Shown here in pieces: positions 1-5,437 of a stretch of 8,921 nucleotides of DNA (position 1 is its first letter; each line of letters opens with the position of its first letter). The notes beneath the pieces were generated by a model, which saw only the letters and a program-made list of their open reading frames with translations, was not told the DNA's origin and did no database searches. The stretch is taken from NCBI GenBank assembly GCA_964596775.1, contig CAZQVN010000092.1, forward strand, positions 1 through 8,921, read 5' to 3'. A program made the position numbers and the translations under genes. The stretch is from CAZQVN01 sp964596775. Its GTDB lineage: Bacteria; Eisenbacteria; RBG-16-71-46; JABDJR01; JAWXBZ01.

Positions 1-504
1 CTCGTTGATGATGCGCTTCACGTCGAGCCCGGCGATCCGGCCGGCATCCTTGGTGGCCTGGCGCTGGGCGTCGTTGAAGTAGGCGGGCACCGTGATGACG
101 GCTTCCGTCACCTTCTGCCCGAGGAAGTCCTCCGCGGTCTGCTTCATCTTCTGCAGGATCATCGCGGAGATCTCCGGCGGCGTGTGCGAAGCGTCGCCGA
201 TCTTCACCGCGACCTGGCCGCCCTGGTCCGTCACGGCGTACGGCACTTCCTTGAGTTCGCTTCCGACTTCGCCATACTGGCGACCCATGAAGCGCTTGAT
301 GGAATAAACAGTCTGCGTGGGGTTCGTGACCGCCTGGCGCTTGGCGTGCTGACCGACAAGGCGCTCACCGCTCTTCGTGAACGCCACGACCGAAGGAGTG
401 GTCCGTCCGCCCTCCGCGTTCGGAATGACGACAGGCTCTCCGCCCTCGATCACGGCCACGCACGAATTCGTGGTGCCCAGGTCAATACCGATGATCTTTC
501 CCAT
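1..504 (-). CDS. dnaK: Molecular chaperone DnaK (Hsp70), N-terminal part, cut by window edge
   Basis: This is the first 168 codons of the ATP-dependent cytoplasmic Hsp70 chaperone, which binds and refolds unfolded proteins with DnaJ and GrpE. The frame is open to base 1, so the rest of the gene (the family is usually about 610-640 residues) lies outside the window. The protein opens with MGKIIGIDLGTTNSCVAV, the phosphate-1 ATP-binding loop that marks DnaK. It continues with NAEGGRTTPSVVAF, the VGQHAKRQAVTNP stretch, IKRFMGR, and the second phosphate-region motif VITVPAYFNDAQRQATKDAG (about residues 137-156). The start at 504 is supported by the canonical N-terminus and by a GAGGAG ribosome-binding site at 509-514. 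It follows hsp20 on the same strand after 169 bases, so the two chaperones may share a transcript. No HrcA-type CIRCE operator is visible upstream. Identity is very secure. Confidence 0.98.
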   Translation of the reverse strand, partial: MGKIIGIDLGTTNSCVAVIEGGEPVVIPNAEGGRTTPSVVAFTKSGERLVGQHAKRQAVTNPTQTVYSIKRFMGRQYGEVGSELKEVPYAVTDQGGQVAVKIGDASHTPPEISAMILQKMKQTAEDFLGQKVTEAVITVPAYFNDAQRQATKDAGRIAGLDVKRIINE

Positions 505-566
505 GTAACTCCTCGCTTTCCTTTTTCTGCGCCTGCCGACGGATCCAACCGCGCAAGACATGCGAG

Positions 567-598
567 CGACGGGATCAGGAGGCGCCTCCTGCCCGTCG
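567..598 (-). promoter_or_regulatory. Large inverted repeat / hairpin in the hsp20-dnaK spacer
   Basis: Bases 576-591 form a perfect 16-base palindrome (CAGGAGGC followed by GCCTCCTG). An outer 7-base arm at 567-573 (CGACGGG) pairs with 592-598 (CCCGTCG), and only two bases (574-575) are unpaired. In RNA this gives a stem of about 13 pairs closed by a four-base GCGC loop, and it should be very stable. It lies 63 bases before the dnaK start. No T-run follows on the minus strand, so it is not a classic terminator. It could be an operator, an mRNA-processing or stability element separating hsp20 from dnaK, or a leader structure. The structure is seen directly; its role is unknown. Confidence 0.55.
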
Positions 599-619
599 AC
601 TCAGCTCATTTATGTGATG

Positions 620-646
620 GAGCCGCCGCGGCAAGCGCGGCGACTC
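620..646 (-). terminator. Possible weak terminator hairpin after hsp20
   Basis: GAGCCGCCGCG (620-630) and CGCGGCGACTC (636-646) pair over 11 positions with one mismatch around a five-base loop. The hairpin starts 27 bases after the hsp20 stop codon, where a terminator would be expected. No clear T-run follows on the minus strand, so termination may be partial and allow read-through into dnaK. Confidence 0.3.
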
Positions 647-673
647 TCGTTCTTGGACTTTCCGGAATCCGGA

Positions 674-1111
674 TCAGGAATCGATCTGGATTTCGCGGGG
701 CCGTGCTTCGTCCGCCTTCGGGATGACGATCTGGAGAATGCCGTCCTGGAAGCGGGCCTTGATCTTCTCGGCGACCACGTGCGACGGGAGCGTGAACGTC
801 CGCTCGAACGTGCCGTAGGCGCGTTCCACGTGATGCCAGTTGCCTTTCTTCTCCTCGGTTTCCTGCTTCTTCTCGCCACGCAGAACGAGCGTGTTGTTGA
901 CCATGTTGATCTTCACGTCATTCTTCGCGACCCCCGGCAGCTCGGCGCGAACCAGGAATTCGTTTTCGGTTTCGCGAACGTCGCACACCGGATACCAGTC
1001 CGTGGACGACTGCGGAACGGTCGAGGACCGAAGCAGGGAATCGAACATCCTGTTCATTTCGTCCTGAAGCGACAGTGTGTTGTTGAAGGGACGATACCTG
1101 ACGAGCGTCAT
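674..1111 (-). CDS. Small heat-shock protein, Hsp20 / alpha-crystallin family
   Basis: This is an ATP-independent holdase of 145 residues that binds denaturing proteins in the cytoplasm and passes them to DnaK. A short N-terminal arm contains the LQDEMNRMFDSLL helix (about 15-27). The alpha-crystallin domain runs from about residue 40 to 132 and includes AELPGV (56-61), the VERAYGTFERTFTLP strand region (95-109) and the conserved A-x-F-x-DGIL signature (119-126). The C-terminal I-x-I oligomer anchor is present as IQI (141-143). The start at 1111 is chosen over an in-frame upstream Met at 1207 for two reasons. GGAGG at 1121-1125 sits nine bases before it, and the extra 32 residues look unlike Hsp20 and would overlap the sigma-54 promoter. 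It lies between a sigma-54 activator gene and dnaK, all on one strand, which fits stress-induced control. Confidence 0.95.
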   Translation of the reverse strand: MTLVRYRPFNNTLSLQDEMNRMFDSLLRSSTVPQSSTDWYPVCDVRETENEFLVRAELPGVAKNDVKINMVNNTLVLRGEKKQETEEKKGNWHHVERAYGTFERTFTLPSHVVAEKIKARFQDGILQIVIPKADEARPREIQIDS

Positions 1112-1168
1112 TTTGAAACACCTCCATTTATGGTTGAGCCCTGACTGCTGACTGACGCCCGGCATTAA

Positions 1169-1184
1169 AGCACTCTCCGTGCCA
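1169..1184 (-). promoter_or_regulatory. Sigma-54 (-24/-12) promoter of hsp20
   Basis: Read on the minus strand, 1184-1169 is TGGCACG-GAGA-GTGCT. It matches the RpoN consensus TGGCACG-N4-TTGCW except at the first T of TTGC. The invariant GG (1183-1182) and GC (1171-1170) are exactly ten bases apart, as required. If C1170 is -12, transcription starts near 1158 and leaves a leader of about 47 bases before the hsp20 start at 1111. The neighbouring upstream gene encodes a sigma-54 activator, which strengthens the call. Confidence 0.75.
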
Positions 1185-1303
1185 GAACGGGTTCTCATCG
1201 ACGACATAAGCCCTAATTTGCTATAAACACAACAGATAGATATGAAAAACTGGCACAGCAGACCTGGCGTGGCGCGAGTGAGCTGCCATCGAATGCTCTA
1301 AAA

Positions 1304-1323
1304 TGAAACATGCGAGTGTATCA
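1304..1323. promoter_or_regulatory. Candidate enhancer (upstream activating sequence) for the sigma-54 activator
   Basis: The inverted repeat TGAAACA-N6-TGTATCA has two seven-base half-sites that match in six of seven positions. Its centre is about 155 bases upstream of the predicted hsp20 start site, within the usual range for enhancers bound by sigma-54 activators. The 11-mer AAAATGAAACA at 1300-1310 recurs exactly, in inverse orientation, at 2408-2418 (the activator's own start region) and at 1378-1388 (inside its coding end). The stretch between this site and the promoter (about 1205-1253) is noticeably AT-rich for this genome, which would suit DNA bending. Binding by the adjacent regulator is an inference. 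Confidence 0.5.
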
Positions 1324-1361
1324 AAGTGGTACAGAGGCGTCTTAGGGGGCAGATTTGCGGG

Positions 1362-2405
1362 TTATCCGAGGTTGTACTGTTTCATTTTGCGCCACAACGT
1401 GGACCGGGATATGCCAAGACGTCGGGCCGTTTCCGACACATTCCCCTGGTTCCAGCCCAGGGCCTTCTGAATGTAGGCCCTTTCCAGCTGTTCGAGCGTC
1501 CAGTCGCGCGGCAGGGAAACACCGTCTTCCACCGGCACGTCCGGAGCCTGGAGTTGCCGGGGGCGCCACTCCTGCATCGGCTTCGGGAGATCCTCGATCC
1601 GGACTTCGTCCCCGTCGGCGAGAGCCACCGCCCTCTGCACGGCGTTTTCCAGTTCGCGGACGTTCCCCGGGTAGGGATAGTGGGTCACCCGGTACAGGGC
1701 GTCCGGCTGAAACCCCTTGAGCGGCTTTTCCATGCGCCGGGCGTACCGCTCGAGGAAGAAGTGGGCCAGGAGCATGATGTCGTCACCGCGATCCCGGAGC
1801 GGCGGAACATCGATCTGAAACACGTTCAGCCGGTAATAGAGATCCTCGCGGAACGACCCGGACACCATGGCTTCCCGCAGATTCCGGTTCGTGGCCGAGA
1901 CGACCCGGACGTCCACCTTCTGGTTCGTCGTGCCGCCCACCCGGCGAACCTCGTGGTCCTGAAGGACCCGCAGGAGCTTGACCTGGGACGTCTGGGACAG
2001 CTCTCCCACTTCGTCCAGGAACAGCGTGCCCCGATCGGCCTGCTCGAACAGCCCCTTCTTGTCGGTCCACGCCCCGGTGAACGCGCCGCGGACGTGACCG
2101 AAGAGTTCACTCTCGAGAAGATTCTCAGGCAGGGCGCCGCAGTTGATGGCCATGAACGCCCGGTCGGCCCGTGGACTCTGGAGATGGATCGACCGGGCCA
2201 CGAGCTCCTTGCCCGTTCCGCTCTCCCCCACTATGAGGACGCTGGAATCGGTCGGGGCGATCTTGCTGATCAGGTTGAAGATGCGCTGCATCCTCGGACT
2301 GGAGCCCACGATGACCGGAAGCGCCGGGTCCAGGGAATCGATACGTGAGCCGGAGTTGTCCCTTCCGGGGGCTCGAGACGGGTCGGGTCGTTTGCGGGGC
2401 GTCAT
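1362..2405 (-). CDS. Sigma-54-dependent transcriptional activator (bEBP) without an N-terminal sensor domain
   Basis: This is an AAA+ ATPase of 347 residues that remodels the closed complex of sigma-54 RNA polymerase. After a basic, probably disordered 30-residue tail, the AAA+ core shows Walker A GESGTGKE (60-67), the sigma-54-contacting GAFTGA loop (107-112), Walker B TLFLDE (127-132), sensor I SATN (170-173), arginine-finger region FREDLYYRLN (185-194) and sensor II YPGNVRELEN (245-254). A Fis-type helix-turn-helix closes the protein (GNVSETARRLGISRSTLWRK, 321-340). There is no receiver, GAF or PAS domain, so the layout resembles PspF. An in-frame TGA (2412-2414) just before the ATG rules out a longer N-terminus, and no good ribosome-binding site is visible at this start. 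It lies 63 bases after a small membrane-protein gene and upstream of hsp20, whose sigma-54 promoter it probably activates. Confidence 0.95.
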   Translation of the reverse strand: MTPRKRPDPSRAPGRDNSGSRIDSLDPALPVIVGSSPRMQRIFNLISKIAPTDSSVLIVGESGTGKELVARSIHLQSPRADRAFMAINCGALPENLLESELFGHVRGAFTGAWTDKKGLFEQADRGTLFLDEVGELSQTSQVKLLRVLQDHEVRRVGGTTNQKVDVRVVSATNRNLREAMVSGSFREDLYYRLNVFQIDVPPLRDRGDDIMLLAHFFLERYARRMEKPLKGFQPDALYRVTHYPYPGNVRELENAVQRAVALADGDEVRIEDLPKPMQEWRPRQLQAPDVPVEDGVSLPRDWTLEQLERAYIQKALGWNQGNVSETARRLGISRSTLWRKMKQYNLG

Positions 2406-2407
2406 GG

Positions 2408-2419
2408 TGTTTCATTTTG
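2408..2419. promoter_or_regulatory. Possible autoregulatory copy of the activator-binding half-site
   Basis: TGTTTCATTTTG lies three bases upstream of the activator's start codon (2405). It shares 11 exact bases with the candidate enhancer at 1300-1310 and 12 with the copy at 1378-1389. Bound protein here would block or modulate expression of the activator itself. No second half-site at the same spacing is seen, so the call is tentative. Confidence 0.25.
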
Positions 2420-2433
2420 CCACACAAACAGGG

Positions 2434-2446
2434 CCCCTTCGAGGGG
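2434..2446 (-). other. Small hairpin in the leader of the activator gene
   Basis: CCCCT (2434-2438) and AGGGG (2442-2446) pair around a three-base loop in the 63-base spacer between the small membrane-protein gene and the activator. A competing GGGG block on the minus strand (complement of 2458-2461) could pair with the same CCCC, giving mutually exclusive structures. There is no T-run beyond a short TGTTTGTG, so it is at best a leaky terminator or attenuator. Confidence 0.2.
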
Positions 2447-2468
2447 TACGGAAAAAGCCCCGGTCGTT

Positions 2469-2864
2469 TCAGCGCGCGGGGGTGTCGGCCTTCGGTTGAA
2501 CCTCGTACTTGCTGAGCGTGAAGTCCGGAATGAGGCCGTGCGTGGACGAGTCGCTGCTCGGCTTGAAGACGTAGGTCTTTTCGATGTTGAACAGCTGGCA
2601 GTGAACCGTGTAGTTCGCGCTCAGCACCACGGACTTTTCGGTCGGGTGATAGATCTGGATCTTGTCCGCATCGATGTCGATGGAATTGTCCTCGATGTAG
2701 GCCCGCAGATCGCGCATCAGGTACTGATCGGCCTTCAGCCGGGATTCGTTGGCCAGCTGGATCATCTTCCCTTCGAGCATGTGATTCTTGATGATCGGCC
2801 CGTAGAAAATGTTTCCGGAATGGATCAAACCGATGAACAGGAAGGCGTAGATCACAAAGCGCAT
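2469..2864 (-). CDS. Small single-span membrane-anchored protein of unknown function
   Basis: The product is 131 residues, not assigned to a family with confidence. Residues 3-15 (FVIYAFLFIGLIH) form one N-terminal hydrophobic segment, which would be a signal anchor or uncleaved signal peptide. The remaining 115 residues, predicted outside the cytoplasm, begin with a charged helix (KNHMLEGKMIQLANESRLKADQYLMRDLRAYIEDN, described here by its span 26-60) and continue into alternating strands (about 61-123). This is a pilin-like layout: hydrophobic helix, then amphipathic helix, then a beta domain. The start at 2864 is preferred over an in-frame Met at 2924 because GAGGGTGG precedes it and the hydrophobic segment then comes first. 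It sits 63 bases upstream of the sensor-less sigma-54 activator on the same strand, so the two may share an operon. Confidence 0.7.
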   Translation of the reverse strand: MRFVIYAFLFIGLIHSGNIFYGPIIKNHMLEGKMIQLANESRLKADQYLMRDLRAYIEDNSIDIDADKIQIYHPTEKSVVLSANYTVHCQLFNIEKTYVFKPSSDSSTHGLIPDFTLSKYEVQPKADTPAR

Positions 2865-2975
2865 GGAAACCACCCTCGGCGCGGGAGTCGGAAAACGGCG
2901 CGCGCAAGGAACGGCGCGCACCACATCAATGCGGTTATCGACGGAATCGGGCCGGGAATTAGGGAAAACGGCGGG

Positions 2976-4433
2976 TCAGCGGACCACCCGGAACGGGCGC
3001 ACATCACGGAATGAAGGGGTCCTCAGGACGAGGTAATACTGTCCGGAGGGGGCCGGGAGGCCGGAATCGTCCATTCCGTCCCAGGAAAACCGGCCGGACG
3101 ACGCGTCGGCGGGATGCCGGGACAGCAGCCGCCCCGCGATGTCCACGATGTCGATCGTGGCCGGGCCGGAAACGTTGACGGAAGCGGACAGCGACCCCGA
3201 CGTCGGGTTCGGAAACGGGGCGCCCAGGGGGCGCAGGGCGGACCGCGGGAGGTCACCCGCCGCCGAGAGGCTGTTGATCGTGACGGTCCGGACGTCGGTG
3301 CTCCAGCGCACGTTCTGGCGGTTGTCGATGGCCCGGACGCGCCAGTAGTAGGTGTTCCCGGGGGCCAGCGGCACGGACGGCGTGAAGACCGTGTCGACGA
3401 TCCCGTCGATCGATACCGGCGACGTGAAGGCCGGCGTCACGTCGTACTGCAGGCGGTACGTCACCACGTCGCCGCGGTCCGGGTCGCGCGCCAGGTGCCA
3501 CTGGAACGCGGGGCGGTCGTTCGTCGTTTGTGTTCCCGACGCCGGCGCGATGAGCTGAAAGGCCGCGGGCGGAGCGTTGTAGTAGATCCGGAAGAACGGG
3601 CGCCTTCCCGGGATCGCGTCGCCGCCGCCGGCCGACCGGTTGTAGACAAGCTGACCCGGGCTCCCGGCCAGATCCCAGCCGTCGCCGGCCATTCCGATGC
3701 CGAACCAGCCGGGCGCATCGACGCGGCCCTGCATGTCGGTGATGGCGTCGGGTCCAAGGTCGATGGTATACGCCCGCGGCTGGAAATTGCCCACGTAGTA
3801 GACATTCCCCCAGAGGCCGCGGGCGTCATAAAACCACTGGTCCCATTGCGATTCGGTGGACTGCGACCGGGGCATCTCGTAGGTGCTGATGTCCACGAGG
3901 CCGGTGTACTCGGAGGCGTAGTTGTTGGTTTCAGTCAGCAGGAAGTTGAATTCGACGGCGTCGACATTGTACGGGGTGACCTCCGGCGGAATCGAGGCCA
4001 GGGCGATAGCCACGGACTCCAGGAGAATCACCCCGTAATCTTGGTACCCGCTGACCATGAGATCGTAGGTCTGCGAGAAATCGTTGTATCCGTGCTGGTA
4101 GGAGACGCCGTTCGACGTCTGCTCCAGCACCGTCACCGTGCTCATCCGCGTCGTCGGCGCGGCCCTGGACGGGAGGAACACGCTGCACGGAACGTCCACA
4201 TAACTATTCAGCCAGAGTCCCTGGGTTCCCAGAGTTCGGGCGGGCATGGCCGTCCGAAGATCCTCCACCCCTTCAACGGGGCGTTCGGCGACTCTGTGAC
4301 CCAAAGGCCGTGCGTTCGGGTTCAGTCGAGATGTCCGGACCGGGGCGGCATCCGGCGCCGTAATGGTCCGCGGCTCCGAATGAACCGGGGCCGCAAAGGC
4401 TGTGAGGGCCAGGGCGAGCAGTCCAAGACGCAA
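2976..4433 (-). CDS. Secreted multidomain protein with Fn3-like and FlgD-Ig / sorting-type C-terminal domains
   Basis: The product has 485 residues and a signal peptide at 1-19 (hydrophobic core LGLLALALTAFAAP, likely cut after VHS). Residues about 70-285 look like an all-beta domain rich in aromatic residues. It has some resemblance to DNRLRE-type beta-sandwiches, but I cannot assign it. Residues about 290-388 read as a fibronectin-III-like domain (DRPAFQWHLARDPD; TYRLQYDVT; LAPGNTYYWRVRAIDN). The C-terminus starts with the typical PFPNPTSG motif (406-413) and ends as a FlgD-Ig-like or type-IX-sorting-like domain with IDIVDIAGRLL, WDGMDDSG and GQYYLVLRT. The protein is probably exported and perhaps surface-attached. 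The start is a TTG at 4433 with GGAG six bases before it. That start is supported by the signal peptide beginning there. It diverges from the DUF4126 gene. Confidence 0.85.
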   Translation of the reverse strand: MRLGLLALALTAFAAPVHSEPRTITAPDAAPVRTSRLNPNARPLGHRVAERPVEGVEDLRTAMPARTLGTQGLWLNSYVDVPCSVFLPSRAAPTTRMSTVTVLEQTSNGVSYQHGYNDFSQTYDLMVSGYQDYGVILLESVAIALASIPPEVTPYNVDAVEFNFLLTETNNYASEYTGLVDISTYEMPRSQSTESQWDQWFYDARGLWGNVYYVGNFQPRAYTIDLGPDAITDMQGRVDAPGWFGIGMAGDGWDLAGSPGQLVYNRSAGGGDAIPGRRPFFRIYYNAPPAAFQLIAPASGTQTTNDRPAFQWHLARDPDRGDVVTYRLQYDVTPAFTSPVSIDGIVDTVFTPSVPLAPGNTYYWRVRAIDNRQNVRWSTDVRTVTINSLSAAGDLPRSALRPLGAPFPNPTSGSLSASVNVSGPATIDIVDIAGRLLSRHPADASSGRFSWDGMDDSGLPAPSGQYYLVLRTPSFRDVRPFRVVR

Positions 4434-4456
4434 AGAGCGCTCCGTGTATGAGGGCC

Positions 4457-4476
4457 GGGGGGGCGCCTTCCCCCCC
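4457..4476 (-). repeat. G7/C7 homopolymer hairpin in the leader of the secreted-protein gene
   Basis: Seven G (4457-4463) and seven C (4470-4476) flank six bases and form a perfect seven-pair hairpin. It sits 24 bases upstream of the TTG start at 4433, just before the ribosome-binding site. It could affect translation start. Homopolymer runs of this length can also change length by slippage. Confidence 0.4.
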
Positions 4477-4524
4477 AGGACGGGGCGCCCGGCATGTTGC
4501 TGTTGCTGTGCAAAAAGCTTATCA

Positions 4525-4574
4525 CGCGCGGAGCACGGCGCTTCGGAATTTCGCTCGCCGCGCGCTCTTTTTTT
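4525..4574 (+). terminator. Terminator-like hairpin followed by T7, plus orientation
   Basis: CGCGCGG (4525-4531) pairs with CCGCGCG (4558-4564) and is followed after three bases by seven T (4568-4574). This is the shape of an intrinsic terminator reading on the plus strand. The loop is long (26 bases), which weakens the call. No plus-strand gene lies upstream, so it would end an antisense or small RNA, or act as an attenuator ahead of the DUF4126 gene. Confidence 0.35.
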
Positions 4575-4681
4575 CGATTCCGTCGACGTTCGTATCGTCT
4601 GGCCCGCGCACGTGGGGCCGGGCGGGTCGAATCACCCAGGTGCGTGGACTGCCCGGCGCCCGGGAGCGATCGCGAGTGCGC

Positions 4682-4712
4682 GTGAAACCCCGGGCCGGTT
4701 TTCCCGTAATAT
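4682..4712 (+). promoter_or_regulatory. Weak sigma-70-type promoter candidate for the DUF4126 gene
   Basis: TAATAT (4707-4712) resembles a -10 box in four of six positions. GTGAAA (4682-4687) resembles a -35 box in four of six, but the 19-base spacing is longer than ideal. It is the most promoter-like stretch found close upstream of the gene and would give a leader of about 80 bases. Confidence 0.25.
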
Positions 4713-4799
4713 CGAAAGAGCAACGGCGGTGACGGCGATCCCGGCGGCGCCGGCACGAACGTGGATGAAGCCGCGTTCCCAACCCCAGGAGTTTTCCGG

Positions 4800-5375
4800 A
4801 TGGACCTGATGACAGCACTGCTCGGCGCATTCGGCCTGGCCGCCGCGGCGGGCCTCAACGCCTACATCCCTCTCGCGCTGATTTCCGCGGGCGCCCGCTA
4901 TCTTCCCGAGGGGTGGTTCGCGCTGTCTCCGAAGTTCGCGTTTCTCGGCAGCGACTGGTTCTTCTATCTCGTTCTCGTCCTTCTCGTGATCGAGGTGGCC
5001 GCCGACAAGATCCCGGTCGTGGACCATGTCAACGACCTCATCCAGACCCTGATCCGTCCTGCTGCCGGAGCCGTGCTGTTCGCGGCCGGATCGGGCACCA
5101 TCACCCACGTGGATCCGCGGCTGGCCATGGCGCTCGGCTTCATCGCCGCCGGAGCGGTGCACGGCATGAAGATGACGTTCCGTCCGATGGTCACGGCCTC
5201 GACGGGGGGAACCGGCAACGCGGTCGTTTCGACGATCGAGGACGGCGTGTCGCTGGGGGTATCGCTTCTGGCTGTTCTTGCGCCGCTGGTGATCCTGCTG
5301 GTCCTGGTGGCCGGGCCGATCCTGTTCTTTCGCTGGCTGGGGCGGCGGCGGAAGCGCGTGGAAGCGGGGCGCTGA
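4800..5375 (+). CDS. DUF4126-family integral membrane protein
   Basis: This is an inner-membrane protein of 191 residues with about five hydrophobic segments (roughly 4-22, 54-67, 85-98, 106-122 and 153-178) and a very basic cytoplasmic tail (RWLGRRRKRVEAGR). Family hallmarks are the early GLNAYIPL (18-25), LSPKFAFLGS (42-51), the IEVAADKIPVVDHVND core (64-79) and the following IRPAAGA (85-91). The biochemical role of the family is not established. The start at 4800 is chosen because AGGAG at 4787-4791 lies eight bases before it. An upstream in-frame GTG at 4761 would add 13 non-membrane residues without family support. It is a single plus-strand gene, divergent from the secreted-protein gene and convergent with the acyl-CoA dehydrogenase gene. 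Confidence 0.85.
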   Translation: MDLMTALLGAFGLAAAAGLNAYIPLALISAGARYLPEGWFALSPKFAFLGSDWFFYLVLVLLVIEVAADKIPVVDHVNDLIQTLIRPAAGAVLFAAGSGTITHVDPRLAMALGFIAAGAVHGMKMTFRPMVTASTGGTGNAVVSTIEDGVSLGVSLLAVLAPLVILLVLVAGPILFFRWLGRRRKRVEAGR

Positions 5376-5376
5376 C

Positions 5377-5437
5377 GGACTGAGCCGCACCTGGGTGCCG
5401 CGATTCCCTTCGCGCCGCAGCCGCGGCCGGTCAGTCC
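5377..5437. terminator. Inverted repeat between convergent genes, possible two-way terminator
   Basis: GGACTGA plus GCCGC (5377-5388) pairs with GCGGC (5423-5427) and TCAGTCC (5431-5437), with a three-base bulge. The right arm overlaps the stop codon of the acyl-CoA dehydrogenase gene, and the left arm begins two bases after the DUF4126 stop. The loop is 34 bases and neither strand has a T-run, so function as a terminator for both genes is only plausible. Confidence 0.3.

Larger units (their letters stand above)
4434..4799. other. Divergent intergenic region between the secreted protein and the DUF4126 gene
   Basis: This 366-base stretch holds no convincing gene. The short frames in it are rich in Arg, Pro and Gly and change frame against both neighbours. 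It contains a G7/C7 hairpin near the start of the secreted-protein gene, a GC-rich hairpin followed by T7 near the middle, and a weak promoter candidate close to the DUF4126 gene. Both neighbouring genes start outward from it, so their promoters should lie here. Confidence 0.7.

Noticed and set aside
1161..1200. Possible CIRCE (HrcA) operator, because TTAAAGCACTC looks like one half-site
   Set aside because: The matching GAGTGCTAA-type half nine bases away is absent, and the same bases are better explained as the -12 element of a sigma-54 promoter.
1112..1207. 32-residue N-terminal extension of Hsp20 starting at 1207
   Set aside because: It would cover the sigma-54 promoter, lacks a good ribosome-binding site and is unlike Hsp20 proteins. 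The start at 1111 has GGAGG at ideal spacing.
1244..1260. Second sigma-54 promoter on the plus strand starting at TGGCACAG
   Set aside because: No GC dinucleotide lies ten bases after the GG, and no plus-strand gene follows.
1326..2348. 340-codon open frame antisense to the sigma-54 activator gene
   Set aside because: The activator on the other strand has every AAA+ motif, and the antisense frame has none.
3114..4451. 445-codon open frame antisense to the secreted-protein gene
   Set aside because: It has an Arg/Val/Gly/Asp-rich composition without motifs, whereas the opposite strand has a signal peptide and recognisable domains.
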